Positions 1 to 13,005 of a stretch of 64,000 nucleotides of DNA are shown here, piece by piece; position 1 is the stretch's first letter, and each line of letters begins with the position of its first letter. The translations under genes were made by a program, and so were the position numbers. The notes beneath the pieces are model-generated. The model did no database searches. It was not told the origin of the DNA and saw only the letters and a program-made list of their open reading frames with translations. This DNA is from Agarophyton chilense (Eukaryota > Rhodophyta > Florideophyceae > Gracilariales > Gracilariaceae): contig JARGXX010000095.1 in assembly GCA_030374765.1 (NCBI GenBank), positions 1,054,001 through 1,118,000 of the forward strand. Reading direction: 5' to 3'.

Positions 1-831
1 TAGAGAAAAAACCATAAATTGGGTTTTTTTGGATTAATAGCTCTGATAAAAGTGCTCTGCGCCTTGATACCCTATATTCAATAAAATTTCCCATGAACTA
101 GAATACTCCTCTGAAATAATTCCTTCATCCACGATGTTATACTCTCTTATCTTTTTCTATACTGTACTGTTGTGAAAATTATTATTTTCAAAAAATATAT
201 CAATATCAGATGTTGAACCCGGATATGACTTGATACAATTAACAGTCACACCATTCGGTACGACTGAAACTTCAGTCTACAAACCATACAGTTTATGATT
301 TCAACTTAAATATTTTTCCCATCCTGTAGATAACCGCTAGGTCGAAACGACTGTTGAAAAGTAACATCAAATGCATATCGGGTGTAAGCAAAATTGTTAA
401 AAATTGTTCTTTTGTTGAACTTTTTTTCCGTAAGGCCATGAATCGATGATATTTTCGATATTCTTTTCGAAAACATGATCAGAAATTAATAAAAGAAATT
501 TAGTTATCATGCGTTCGAATGATGCCGTTTTCATTCAAAAAAAATTTGATAAAAAAGTCCACTGTCCCCCGTGCTTCAAAACAGTTAGACTCATGAAAAA
601 TGAATCCTTCGCAGAATAATGATACTTTTTTCCTGGGACGGTTTTCCAATTTTGAACTATATAGTCTGACACAGTATACCAAAGTTTTTGGAATTCAACA
701 GCATAGAAATTTGCCATTTCCTTAATAGTTTTTGATCCTTCTTGTTCGTAAAAGGTATCGAAACTTGGATGCCCGGAATTATTGTTTTCGTCACTGTTTG
801 AGTGAATTGGGAGCTGTGAATAATTTTCCAA
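1..831 (-). pseudogene. PIF/Harbinger-like DDE transposase relic
   Basis: Reading the minus strand from 831 gives an N-terminal helical segment ending VLKHGGQW, followed after an in-frame TGA at 535-537 by continuing transposase-like sequence. After a frameshift in the A-tract near 421-429 comes a block with YAFDVTFQQ, KHKLYG, VVPNGVTV and PGSTSDIDIF, then WEILLNIGYQGA. These match the order of conserved blocks in the DDE_4/Harbinger-like transposases common in oomycetes and algae. The Asp in SDIDIF fits the second catalytic position; the usual D of the DKGYQG block is N here. Further TAG stops lie near 267 and 153. The relic runs off the left edge of the window. It cannot make a full protein. 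Family placement is from remembered motifs, not a search. Confidence 0.75.
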
Positions 832-2246
832 TTATGCTCGGCGGTTAATGAAAACTTCTGATAGTAAGTTTAGGGCTATAGAAGCATCAGAATGTGATAA
901 ATTGGCCATTAGAAGAATTGTAGAAGAAAATGAAATATATGTTTATATGAGAATTCCAGTAGTGATTCAATAGGATGCTGGATACCTGCGATGTTCCTCA
1001 GCCCTCTACGTTTTTTTTGGTTTTACACTGTTCAGGGGCTATTGTCAGTACATACTGATTGCTAATGCTTTCATTTTGTACATGTGTGAACAATAAACAA
1101 CTGTATTGTTGTGTACAAACTGCATTCTTCATTATGTAATTCTCATTTATTGTACGTAGTACAATAGCGCTGGCTGTTATGGCATTGTTGCTGACATATA
1201 CAGTGTTTGTCAGTAATTGAAAAGTAGGTCTAATGCAAGGAAAGATAGCTGTCCGTATCTTCTATTATCAGAAATGATACTCCAACCAGTTTTTGTAGAT
1301 CGGCATTCGGTAAAAAACTAAAAAAAAGTCCTTGCCCTTTACCTCCAAAAAGGTTTGATAGAGGTGATGTGTTCACACTTTGTCTTTCGGTAAGCGGTGG
1401 TTTGGTGAAACAGACTACAGAGGTAGAGCGGCAACTAGTGTCTATACGACCGATTGCCTCATGTCAGGTCAATTGGTGTCATATGAAGCCATTTTTTTTT
1501 CTTTCTAACTAGGAAAAAAAGAAATCTAAAAGCTCTGCATAACTAGAAAATATTGCCAAACACTCTTCTTTTGATGGTCTCAACATTTGAAGTATGCATT
1601 ACTAGATGATTGAAAGAGATATTTCCTTTCGACTTGTTTTTTTGGGATCGTTTGAGGCCAAAAACATTTAGTTGTTTAATTTGCGACTGTTTAAGTTTGC
1701 TACACCAAAATTATATCGTTTTAGAGAAGATTATTAAAGCTCGGTTTGACTAGATTCCCGAGGCTTTTCGTTAATCATAAAGATGTATGGTTTTCAATCT
1801 GGTTTTCTTTTTTTCTGCTCTAAATTTGAAAATTAATATCTCGAATGCATATCATTTACTTTTTATGAGAATTTTTGGCCTCATCTGAGGTCAAGTTTTG
1901 GGGCTTGTAGACACTAAATGGTTGCCCACAGGTTTTGCAGGCGTTTTTTTAAAGTGAAAAACGAAGGTGGGCAGGTATTTGGTAGAAAGACTGCTGATCT
2001 TTTCCCCAGGGTCGTATTTCTGACTGACTTTTTTCCTTGTTCAAAAGTCATAGTCATGGCCTTTTTCACCGAAGTCAGTTACATTTAGTCGCTTTTGTAG
2101 TCCTATATATATTTCTGCAACTTCAGTCGAAACAACCTCTACGATTTTCCTAGACGGGCGTGCTCTTAGGTGCAAGAGGCCAACTTGAACGATATTTTTC
2201 TCTCGGAGAGCGTTCTGAAAATACACTCTGATCATTTCTGTCATCT
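832..2246. other. AT-rich stretch without a recognised gene
   Basis: No long frame and no motif recognised. A 67-codon minus-strand frame at 2041-2244 lies just past the hAT relic and could be part of the same transposon, but shows no diagnostic residues. Confidence 0.5.
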
Positions 2247-4444
2247 CTAACGTACTTGAGAGCAGAGACTTGATTTGTTTGCCCTCACGGCGACCAAGAT
2301 CGCTAGCCTTTCCGCCGGCGCTGAAGAAGCTTGGGGGGCAAGTGCAGCTCTAGCAACTGTATTCAACAGTACAGGACTAATCATTACCTGTGTTTCGTTC
2401 GCAGTTTTCCAGTACTCCAGCGTAGTCTTGGGCTGTTTCCGGCCCGAGACAAGACATTCGTTCTCCATTTCAGAATGAGACGTAGCAAAACATCACTTCT
2501 AACTGTGACGCAGGAGTACGAAGAGAGTCATCAGGCTCTAGGGCTTCCCTTACAATTACTTTGTAAATTACATTACAGTAAGCCAACTTCTCTTCTATAG
2601 AACAGGATAAGAACGAGAGAGTACATTCATTAACGTCCATCTGAAACGCAATATGAAACAGTAGAACACGCCCTGACTTGTAGATTGATCGCGCTGGCTC
2701 CTCTCCTCCTTCAGAAGACGGTCTCCATAAAGCTGATTATTCGTCCATTATCTACCAAATATGCCCCATTCGCGCCTTGATCCTGTCAGCCAGTCTTACC
2801 GCTAAAGATGTTGGATGTGTTTTCTGGATACGTACACCCCGGGACTCTTCTCTTGAGTTGTCAGCACTTGCCGAGCTTGGGTCAGTGACCATAGCGTACA
2901 TTTCATATTCGTCGGTCTCAAGTTCATTGACATGTAGCGAATTTGTGCTAGCCCCTGGGTTGGGCAGGAGCGTTCCCGACATAATCAAAAGCATCTCATG
3001 AAGTTTCCGTAACAACCGTGGAGACCTTGAAATAGTAACCTTCTTATCAGCCTCTAACTGTATGGAAATACGACGTTCTTCCGCAAGGACAGTTATAAAC
3101 CCCGCCAAAAGAGGCTTTTGTTCTTTGGAAAGCGACGGAATTAATTCAGCATCGGTGTCCATCTCGTCCGCTACCGCGGAAATATTAGAAAGGCGACATC
3201 GATACGCGGACATTGCAGCGAGCCTGGAATGCCACCTCGTCAGTATATCATGCTTCAAACGCTGTGAGCGATCGGTAGTAACTACATCTCCCAATCGTTT
3301 CTCAATGAGAAGCTGTGCTGCCTTATGGTGGTGATTTAAATATGTAGTGACCTTGTTAACGTGGTCCAAATACTTCTTCCACACAGTTCCAGGTTCGAAT
3401 ACGTCGTTCACCGCCAAGGCTAAAGTGTGAGCCACGCAACGGACAGAGACGATAGGGGTGGTTAACAGATCGACTGCTCACGCAGTTGTTGCCTCGTTGT
3501 CACTTGTAGCAGCATATACACTGATTTCGACTGCCCCGACAATGAGACTTTGCTCTGAAACTTCTTCAATGCGAGCACGTAGTTGTCGTCCGGTTTTACA
3601 TGAAATTAATATATTAAGCGTAGCAATAGGAACACATATCAACTCCCATGAAGCATCTACATATTGCCATGTGACACCTAAAATAGATGCCCCCAAGGCA
3701 GCGCTCCATCCATCGACTGTTATTGAACCTGCCTTAGCATTCATCACAGAAGATCTAATCAATTTGCAGACAGCCTTGAAAGTGCGGTAAAGCATGCCTT
3801 CAATAGCGGTGTGACTTGAAAATTTCATTCGCCCGTCAAAAAGATGCACCATACCTTGTAAAAGCGGCGACGAAAAATATGATGCAGATGATTCTATAGC
3901 ACAGGAGTATAGCACCATGGGTACGGCTTGAGTGTCTTTTGGAGCGAGCTTTTTTTTCTCCCACAGGGTCTCACATCAAATTATGGTCGAAAAAAGCATC
4001 TCTGCTGAGTGTTTTGCGTCGCTTTTCAAACCTTATTCGTGCATTGTGAATCCGGCTCTCGATAACACATGCACTAGCTTCATTCTTGTTTGGCTCACAA
4101 AGTGCAGCATAGAGACCCCCATGCTCAACTTTGTAGTGATCGATTATATTGGTTGTGGAATTGGTCTTATTGGTTGAGCCAATATACATGCAAACCAAGC
4201 CCTGAAATTTATATGTGCCTGACGCAGGATCGACATGCAGCCTACAGGCGACCGTAATCCAAAGCGATGTCCGTGTACTGGTCCCACGATCACCAGATTC
4301 GTTTCTGCGGCTTTTTTGGGAGGGTGCCTGTGCATCCACCAACGTGGTTGCCGTGAACTGCATCTCTGTCGTGATTGGCGTGGTGGGAGTGATAGCTGGG
4401 TCAGTTCGCTGATCGGACTGTCCAGAAGGAGAGACGGAAGACAT
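2247..4444 (-). pseudogene. hAT-family transposase relic with BED-type N-terminus
   Basis: Four successive minus-strand blocks follow hAT order. 4444-3971 looks like a BED finger region (SLWITVACRLHV, then C...H spacing around YKVEHGG). 3918-3478 holds SITVDGWSAALGASILGVT, the first DDE-like block of hAT enzymes. 3435-2752 starts CVAHTLALAVND, the classic hAT Cys-x2-His block. 2468-2247 carries LEYWK, then PQASSAPAERL and KSSL, the C-terminal hATC dimerisation motif. The second and third blocks share one frame, separated by a single TGA at 3478-3480. A frameshift near 3975 separates the first block, and the last lies in a third frame. The element is dead but recent enough that every domain is readable. 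Terminal inverted repeats were not located. Confidence 0.8.
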
Positions 4445-4908
4445 AGCCAGATATGAATTTGGGAGCTATGCGGAATGCTACTCGGAAGCAGCGAGAAGCG
4501 TTAAGGGAAGCAATTGCTTTGACCTTGGATCGACGGGACGGGGGCCCGTGAAATTGACCGAAACTAAATCTGCTGTTGATCCTGATTTGAGTTTCATTCG
4601 TTGACATTTTGCACAATTGTCAATGCTGTAATACGTGGATTGGAAGGTGACTACAGATGTGACTGTACTGGGGAGGTTGTCAGTCAATCAGTCATAGTCC
4701 CCTCAGTTTTGTTTCTAGTCAGTCAGCTACAAATACGGCCCTGCTTTTCCCATTCCCGATAATAACCTTCTCGTCGGCGCAATTTGAAACAGCTAACGGT
4801 ATAAAAAGAAATCTCCATTTACGTGGTCAAAATCAACGTTATCTAATAGCAAAAAGCGCAATTGCACGTGTCGACAAACACAACAGGGCTCGATTTGAAA
4901 CGGGTTGA
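4445..4908. other. Gene-free spacer between two DNA-transposon relics
   Basis: Short overlapping frames only. I see no motif; it presumably holds transposon ends and target-site sequence. Confidence 0.4.
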
Positions 4909-6880
4909 TCAACTCGAGTTGTGCGCATTGCCAATCTCAGAAAGCGTAACCAACGGCTCGGCGGCGTTTCGATTGCCGTCGAGTGTACGCAAAACATTTT
5001 GCGCCCTCGAGTTTCGCCTGTGGCAGCGTGGCCATCTCGCAATCGGCAAATCATCAAAATCAGTGCCATCCACGTCATTCTTCAACCGCAAACAATCTCC
5101 AGCCTCCCCAACCCCACGGTTTTCTTTGTCAACTGATTCCGAACACGGATTAGACTTTGTGATCTTCTTCGGGAACTTCCTTGGATACTGCGAGCGCTTC
5201 ATAGAGGCCAATTTGTCCTTCATTTTTTGTACTGTGAGGAGCTCTGCTTCATTTCCCGCACCGATTACTCGGTTTGGTGTCGAGGGTTCGGAGGTTATGC
5301 TCACAGGCCCGATGCGCTTCATGAGCAGTTGGTTCACAAAGTATGCGTTGCGCATCAAAAGGGATATTTCAGACAGCACGAAAGATGGGCGGCAACCAGG
5401 AGATGTAAGTAAATGAATTCGACTTACAATGTTCCTATTTGCGCGTTCCTTGCGGTACGATCTCACAGTGTCAAGATCAAAAGTGTCATGGTCAATAACA
5501 CATCCACCCTGAAACATACCGTGCGCAATAACGGAACTATTTTGCAGTTGTGAACGGGTCTTTAAATCGAAAATCCATAGGCCAGAGCCGAGCTTCTCCG
5601 AATGCCTCTCTTACAATGGCAGATGTGACTTCCTGAATGCCTGCTACACCCATTTTGATCTTCAAGGCGGCACTCGCGTGCGAGATATGGCACTGGTGCA
5701 TAAGAGAGTCTCTAGATTTTCAGGTACTCGCCTTGAAGGCCTTGTTCACAGCCTTGTCACATGGATGTAGAAAATGAGTAGTGTTTGCAGCGAGCTTGAA
5801 GATCTCAAATTTAAAGGCCTCATATAATTCTAACCACCCAAGGCTCTGTCTAGAACTATGTCCGTCCAAAAGCAAGACTACAGACTTTTCTTTGTTGACG
5901 ACAGTGCGAATGTAACGATTGATATGCTCAGCAACCAGGTGCATATTTTTCGTGTCAACAGAACCATTATCGCTCATAAGTAAGGGTGTGTCACCCGGAC
6001 ACCAAAATCTTCCTTTGCAAGCCAATGCTCTCAGCCATAGTCTTCAAAAAAGTCCTTTCGATATAAGGGTTCCAGCTAATGAGTCATTTTGCGCTTTCCA
6101 TCGATGATCATGACCAAAGGAGCTATATGTACTGCGGCTGACACAGAAATTCCTGCTGTGACGTGATTTCCACTCTCTTTCATTGCCAGTCGCGTTCCAC
6201 CGCGGTGGCTATCCCAAGGACAAAAGCATTTAACCCGCCGCCCAAACTCCGGTAGTATGCTAGTTTCTTCATAGTTCCAAATACGCTGGAGATCTGATAA
6301 AATGCCTGGGTTCTTTTTTTTAGCCCTATAAGATCTTCTTTCAGAGTCATCACATGATTGAATGAATATGCCGCAAACCTAGCTGCTGTAATATTTTACG
6401 CATTACGGAACGTCAGTTGCCTGTTTTTTGCCCGAAATTGTCTTAATGTTTCATCAGATGGTAAGTAATTCTTGTAGCCATCACGCCCATCCTCGGTTAT
6501 TCCTGCCAGTATCAGTTTCATTTTACTAATGTCTATTGCAAATCACTTTTTGGCTGCTTCAAATGCTCTATTGATTACCAGCAGTTGTTCTGGTACTTGC
6601 ACGACAAATTGTCGGCCAGGGTGGTGGTTGAAAGTATCTAGAGCATTTCAAGGGCTGGTTTGTCGTCGGCTTTCAAAGCTTTGCGAAGCTGTTGTACTGT
6701 GGAAGACGATACATTGGTGTGGATGGCTGTCTGACGGATGGATAGTTTGTTTTTGAGTATTTTTAGCGCTGCTTGGCGCCTCAGTTTTTCTTGTTTTCGT
6801 TCTTCATGTCTCTGTTTGAAGGTGGCGGACATTGCCCACATTGACGGTGGAATTCTGGGCTGTAACATCGCAGAGAACAA
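4909..6880 (-). pseudogene. pogo/Tigger-like transposase relic (DDE_1 type)
   Basis: The likely start is ATG at 6832-6830, followed by a basic segment and a Psq-type helix-turn-helix (LSIRQTAIHTNVSSSTVQQL). After several stops the frame resumes with IWNYEET, then GNHVTAGISVSA, the first catalytic block of pogo transposases. The residue normally Asp in NxDET is Glu here. The 6025-5720 frame carries SDNGS, VVLLLDGHSS and NTTHFLHPCDKAVNKAFK, the hallmark LDGHxSH and NTTHxLQPxD blocks. The 202-codon frame at 5517-4909 is the probable C-terminal region. Three or more stops (TAG near 6640, others near 6555 and 6400) and frame changes make this a pseudogene. Confidence 0.75.
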
Positions 6881-7029
6881 AAATTCTGGTTGAAACGATT
6901 TGGGTCTTGAACTACATGGTCAGTGCTTACGGTCAACGAGGCTTGGATCGTCAATTCAAGATCTTGGTTCGCGCCCCCGAAGAAAACCGCTGTATCAAAT
7001 TGGGCCGTGCACCAATTTGAGCCTTTCAT

Positions 7030-8124
7030 GAGGGCTACCTCTTAAGGCCGTACGTCACAGTTTTTAGAGGAAATATAAACGATACATGCTTGATTATAAT
7101 GAGCACTGCGGAAAAAGCGATGCAGACGAGAACAGGAAATGCAAGAGGTTGAATGGATCCAGTGGAAATGAAAGTCCATAAACCCTGAAGACTGTGGCAA
7201 ATTGGGGTGATCGGAGAATGGAAAGGAGTGCGTCCCATCGCGAATTCCACTGGAAAATTACACGCAGTTTGAAACACCGACCATAAGATGAATGGCACCC
7301 TTGGTATACTGCACCATGGTAAACTACACATGCGTTCAATGCCACCGTCGTTACCTTCACTCAAATAAAAGTTGATGAAGCCACGTGCCGGGGGAAGATG
7401 ATGTGGTCACGGAAAGACCCAATCACAGCAAGCTGCCCTTCCACATGTAGTCAATTAGCGTTCCGCAGCTTGCGTTGGAGTACGCCACACTGCTGTGCGC
7501 GAGATTGTGGCAGAAGCGCCGCGTATCTACCAACACCGATGACGAGCTCCATCTGCTCGCATGCTCAGATCAGCGACACGACATCGGTAAAGCTGCACTC
7601 GCAACAACGAGATGGCTCACACCAGTAAGGTAGCTTGGGCATCGTTGTTGGAACAACTCACGCTTGCAAAGTCCTCCGCGTCGCTCAACGGCGGTATGAA
7701 TACTCGGTAACGCCATTCCCGCACCTACAGCGACAGCGCGCCGCACCGCACGCTCACCTTGACGCAGTCGCACGCCAGCACGTTGGTGTGCACGTCGGTG
7801 GCGTGTAGCTGCATAGTGCTCAGTCGAAGACCGCGCAGTGAGCACAAGACATTTGTCATTCTCTCGTTGATATCGGCGAAATATGCGTGGCGTAAACGTG
7901 CGGGTCTTTCACGTCGATGGAGCGCTCGGGCGCGCGCGCGCTGGATTGGTGCCGCTCCATGCGCAAGACGATCGGTTGGCAGCGGCGCTTCTTTCGTTTA
8001 CGTGCAGCGCGCCCATCGGCGAGCACCCAGCCGAAAAATGGGGAACCTCCTACTGCTCTCTGTGGCGCACGCTGCGGCGCGCACAGCACAGGTGCGCAGC
8101 TTCCACACGATGCCACTCACCAGT
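7030..8124. other. Unresolved region, GC-rich right half
   Basis: A minus-strand frame at 7364-7035 has one hydrophobic stretch (LAFPVLVCIAFSAVLIII) that could be a membrane segment, and may be a fragment of the neighbouring membrane-protein family. 7700-8120 is GC-rich and open by chance in several frames. A short stretch around 7949-7966 (gccgctccatgcgca) recurs at 10101-10116. I cannot assign a gene. Confidence 0.35.
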
Positions 8125-9605
8125 TTACTCGGCCTGCCGAAGCGTTGTACAGCCCGTGATGTCTTCATTCCGTACGCCGTCTCCAGCCTGCGCAATGGCC
8201 CCGTACCCTTCCGGTCCGAAGTGCGTCGACGATCCGTCTCTTACCTGCACCCAGTAGGTGGTAGTATCAGGTGTCTTGTTCCAACACCTTCCGAGCCTCT
8301 CGTAGTGCGATCGCACAACTCCCAGCGTCCATGCCACTGAAGTTATGTCCCTTCCCTGATTATCGATGAACACGTTGGTTACTATACCGCTCAAAGCCGC
8401 TACAGCCACAACAACAATTAGCACTATCGCACTCGAATACAGAACCGTTATATCCTGCTCCTTTTCCCGAACACGCACTTGCATTCTCTCGAATTGACCA
8501 ATAACCTGATCAGGGTGTTCATCGGAATCAACTGTTCCTGAAAAGAAAACCTCTGCCATCAAGTCCACTGCATTGTATGATCTATACACTCCTGAATCAT
8601 CCGGGAATGGGACTTCTTCGTTCAAGTAAGCGATGATTGCCCTAGCCAATCCTCTAATATCTAGTCTGGAGTTCATTGCAATAATCCTTATGCTGAACTC
8701 TCGTCGCGTCATACGGGTGTAGTTGAGGTTGGCACACGTAGAAAAGCCGAAATCTCTTTCCTGTATCGTGTAGTCATTAGGATCATTATCTTCCAGGTTC
8801 ACAAGTCCCCCAATCTCCAACACAAATTCATCTTTTGATTCCTTTATGGCTGTAACCATGATTCTGCTCCCAGATCCATAGTGCCAAGTACTGTGAAGGT
8901 GTTATTTCCATATAAAGATCCCTCACAGCACTCGCGCAGGTGCGCGTCCACTATGCCATCGGGTATTCTTCCCTTTGTAAATCTTGACGTGTTGAGATCC
9001 CACTCGCGAACGATGGAATCGTAACTGCCCACAAATCTGATACCGACGCTAGATTCCACATTCGCCGGATCCAAACACATAGATTGGTTGAAGCCGTACT
9101 TTCGAGATACATCTCTCTCGAAATTTTGTGGATGCGTATACGAAACTGCATATAGTTCGTAAGTATCGCGCCCTACTTGTCGGAAACATGATCTGCTCTG
9201 ACTGCTAAGGCCGCCTATTCTTCTTAGCTTGTTCACATCAGATTGCGGCGAAACATCTGGAAAACCACCGCCGTTCAGAAGAAACCTTGTCTGCACGCTG
9301 TATTCACTTTGTGTTTCTCCATTTACTCCAAGTTCGAGCCAGAATATGATGATTGTAATAACAAGTTCCCCGATTAGCAGCATCTTGTTTCCAGCCGCTC
9401 GATTCCTGAACAGTGCGAACGGTCTGGACATACTCAGTAACTCTTGTCCTATGCAAACTCCATGACCTTCAGTCCTTGCGTTCCGAAATATTCGATGATT
9501 TGTGAGCTTGATTAAGCAGCTTGTCCACATTGGAGCCACGATGAGCACTACCCATGCCTCTAATACCGCATTGATGATACCGCTTCGCACGGGTATGTTG
9601 ATCAT
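8125..9605 (-). pseudogene. Multi-pass membrane protein, unknown family, one frameshift
   Basis: Two overlapping minus-strand frames, 9605-8844 and 8859-8125, read as one protein if a single base is restored near 8878 (GTM versus GTYGSGSRI in the adjoining frame). The N-terminal part has two hydrophobic segments (AWVVLIVAPMWTSCLI, LLIGELVITIIIFWLEL). A roughly 200-residue probably extracytoplasmic region with several Cys follows, then a strong membrane helix (SSAIVLIVVVAVAALSGIV) and a tail. I do not recognise a domain. It may belong to a lineage-specific family. The frameshift may be real or an assembly error. The AT/GC balance changes sharply within the tail near 8300, so the true C-terminus may be earlier than 8125. 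Confidence 0.45.
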
Positions 9606-11324
9606 CTGTTATGTGACGTGTTGAGATTCGTTTGCTGTTGCTAGGAAAACTGATGTGTGGAGAAGAGGAAAAAGCAGTTAACAGCGCTACACAAGCGGAG
9701 ATGGCTTAAAAATGAAATGTGACAAATTCACCATTGGCCGCAGACAGAATCAGACTATTCTTTCTAATACAACCGAGATATGTCCTATCGAAATCTGAAC
9801 CAGTGACAGTCATCGTAAGCGAAAGGTTCAGTATCACGGCTCGACAACTGTACAAAAGCAGTAAACAATGGCGGAATACAGCTGCGAGGGCAATCAGTCA
9901 TGGCTGCACGCCGCAAGTTAACTATCTAACAGAGATGAGCGCTGCTCTCGTCGACATTGGCGGCAAAGTGCTCGTCGCGCCGATGTCGCGTGAGAGCCGC
10001 GAAGCGCCCGAGTCTCTCAGCTGAAGGGATAGTTTTGGTGGGGGCCGGTTTGTGATCATCACGCGCCATGGTGACACGGCAAGGGGGCAGCTGCATTGGC
10101 GCCGCTCCATGCGCAGGGTGCCTACAGGTGAACACTGCAACTACACGTGTAGTGACCTGTACCAAATCGACACGACGTGAACGACTTCACTCAGCCAGCC
10201 AATCATAGTGAACCACGTGGATACGTGTTGGACGTTCCCATGATGTGCAGTAGAAGGGTCGGTTTGGACATGGAACTCCCGCGGACGTACTGTAGACTCA
10301 TCAAAAAATTCGCCGAAATAATTACTCAAGGACAAGGAGGCTGCGCCGGCGGTGCGCACGGAGGCGGACGTGGCGCGGGCGCAGGATCGGCTCGACGCTG
10401 TACGCTGCAACGCGCCCCAAATCGTTTGATTTGCATTGGCTAAAGTCTAGTGCGGGAATATACTCACTTATGGAAGACCCCGCAAAATATATCATAGTCA
10501 AGTAGAGTACGAAAACACCCATCTTTTGAAAGTGTTCATAGAATCAGGTTATCACAAAGCATAGACTAAATGAAAGCATGAAATGTAGGTTTGTGCAAGG
10601 GAGAAAACGAAAAAGTCAAATATAGCTGGTTTAAACCTCCAGGGAGTTCAATTTAGAGAACAACCAAGAATTCACAAGCCGAGCTAAGAAACACATCTCA
10701 CATCCAATATAAAGAGAAAAACATGTTTTCACTATCAAAAATCCTGTTAAGTAAAACCTCCCTAAAGTTAAATTGTAATAATGAATACCCTAACTTTGAA
10801 TACTCCCTTTCTTCTCCTTTTTCTACTATTACAAGAAAAAGAATAATCCAAGTTAAATAAACTTTTCACTTATCTTCAATTTTGTGACATTTATAAAGGT
10901 TACTTATTATTCAGATTAAGTGGGTTTTACTTTAAGAATTTCGAACGACATATTTCTTCCCATCTGTTAGAATACCAAATTAAAATATTTCCAGAATACT
11001 TTATGAAAACAAGTATAGGGAATGGCATTATTACATAACGCAAAAGTTCTACAGTACTTCAAAAGATTTAACATAGCAGGCATCTTGGGGTTGATGGTGA
11101 ATTTTTCCTTTCAGATTTGTCGTACGAATTCACCGAAAGACATTCTACAACGACATTTGTAGTCCTGAACAAAAAATTTTGCAGTTTAAAGGACGTCAAA
11201 GTACAATACTGATTTACAAAACAAAGGAATGCTCTTTGTCTTGGAGTTTTGAGTAGGTATCAATATGCACTTCCCCAAGATCTACATAAACCATTCAAAC
11301 ATTGTATTCAGGCCAGACCAAACT
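9606..11324. other. Mostly gene-free; possible N-terminal fragment at 10322-10522
   Basis: A 66-codon minus-strand frame (10522-10322) begins with a signal-peptide-like MGVFVLYLTMIYF and is followed in another frame by 10410-10141. It could be a decayed 5' part of the 8.1-9.6 kb membrane protein or a separate fragment. 10523-11324 is AT-rich and I see nothing in it. Confidence 0.3.
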
Positions 11325-12180
11325 TTATTTGATCTCAATATGAACCACAAATCTAAATGGTAACGAGATTCTCGTCGTAAACTCGACATTGTCCCAAATT
11401 TTCTTGCGAAGCTCTTTCAAGGCTGCTTGAAATCCTGCTATCTTGGGATGATAATTTTTCATGGCATCCGACTCATTAGCCAACCATCTGCGATGCATAA
11501 TTTGCATGTTGACTAATGGAACAGGCCAGAGCACTGGTAATTCAAAATACTCGCCGTCGTCATCAATATGCACAGAAAACATACCTTCTCCAACACTTGA
11601 TGGTAGAACATTGGGATCAATTACGCTTATAATCGTAGTTTCTGGGTCAGTCCATGAGGGCAACAAGTAAAGTGGCTTAAAAGAGTGAAGAACCAAAATT
11701 AGTTCAAGACCATGAGTCTTTCCTTTAAAATCAGAACTTTCAGCAAGATCGTCGTCCTCATGTTCCAAAAAACGCCTCTTATGTGACCTTAATAATGTAC
11801 ACCTTCTGTCTAAGAACTCCTTATCTTCATCCTTTTTACGTTGATGTGTATGATGGGCGTAGGATGATAGCAATATGCTTGAGGAGACAATTGTCGATGG
11901 CCTTACCTTTTACTTCTGAACACTATTTGCGTAGAGCAGAATACTTTTGACGAAAGTTCACGAGCTTGTTCTTTTGGAAAGCTGGTTCGGACTCTTATAT
12001 TTTTTTCGGTTCTTCATCTCCATCTTTATCTTGGTTTTCGAATTTTGCGCGTAAAAGTCTTACTGTTACATAGTTCCTCTTCAGCTTTGGCATGTTTAAG
12101 GTGTCGACAGATGCTATGGTTACATTTGTGAGAATGTTTGCCATTAAACGAGGCGCAAAAACAGTTTCCGTATAGAGCAC
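11325..12180 (-). pseudogene. Decayed gene of unknown function
   Basis: A 61-codon frame (12180-11995) continues past a TAA and a TAG in the same frame with protein-like sequence (NFRQKYSALRK, then KAIDNCLLKHIAIILRPSY). It then shifts frame near 11870 into a 182-codon frame ending at 11325. The latter contains ELPVLWPVPLVNMQIMHRRW and an acidic patch. Continuity of composition across the breaks suggests one broken gene. No domain is recognised. An origin as a transposon accessory gene is possible given the surroundings. Confidence 0.4.
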
Positions 12181-13005
12181 TAAAACGCTAATCGTGCGTT
12201 GCTATGTTCATAGTTCATCGCGAAAGATACTTAGACATTGCCAACAGAATGGGGTTCTCTTTTTCGTTGAATTTGGTCACGTTCGGTAATCTATCTTCAA
12301 ATAACAAGAATAGGACTTATTCAATACATTAAAGCACGCCCTACATTTATTGTCCAAAATCATGCTAACAATCGATTTTTGTTAAAGTCTGAAATGATTT
12401 ATCTTATCCTTTAGACCTCCACTTCTCTTCCCTTTAGATGCCAACAAAAAATGCATTTCTAAAGAATACGCTGTTACCTCTACTATAAAGAGGAAGCCCT
12501 TTGACACTGCGCCCTAGGAAAACAAAAGTACTTCACTTATGAAAGAAGCGGAGCGAATTAAAAAGCGCAAAAACGAACAGAAAACATATATTTTGCGCTT
12601 TCGTGAATGTTTTATGGGTCGGTTTTTCATGTTTTATGTCATTCTTAATAGATCCCTCGGCTACATCTCCCCTGATATTGGCTAGGGTAAAGAGTTTTGA
12701 AGGATTAAATTCATACTAGACATAAATGATCCGAATTAGTTTTAGCTGAACTGCTGTTTATACGTTGAAAAGCGACGAATGAAACAAAGCTATAATATAA
12801 GTACGCGAGAGAAAAAGGTTTGATGTCGAGCTTTAAGAAATGAAATAGCGTAGACAAAGGTTTTTGTCACGGTACATGGACCTTGTAGGGGTTTGTGAAG
12901 TATTAGGGGCCACATTGAATTTGGTATTTACCCTTCATTTTAATTTCAAGGAATGTATCCTGCGTTTGAACTAGACAAACAAAGGCCACTAAGAACAAAT
13001 GCTTT
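12181..13005. other. AT-rich gene-free stretch
   Basis: No frame or motif supported. Confidence 0.5.

Noticed and set aside
4862-5416. 184-codon plus frame
   Set aside because: Opposite to the pogo transposase C-terminal frame, which continues coherent transposase sequence. No motif on the plus strand.
7759-8340. 193-codon plus frame and companions at 7.8-8.3 kb
   Set aside because: GC-rich region open in five frames with no motif, and in conflict with the membrane-protein frame on the minus strand.
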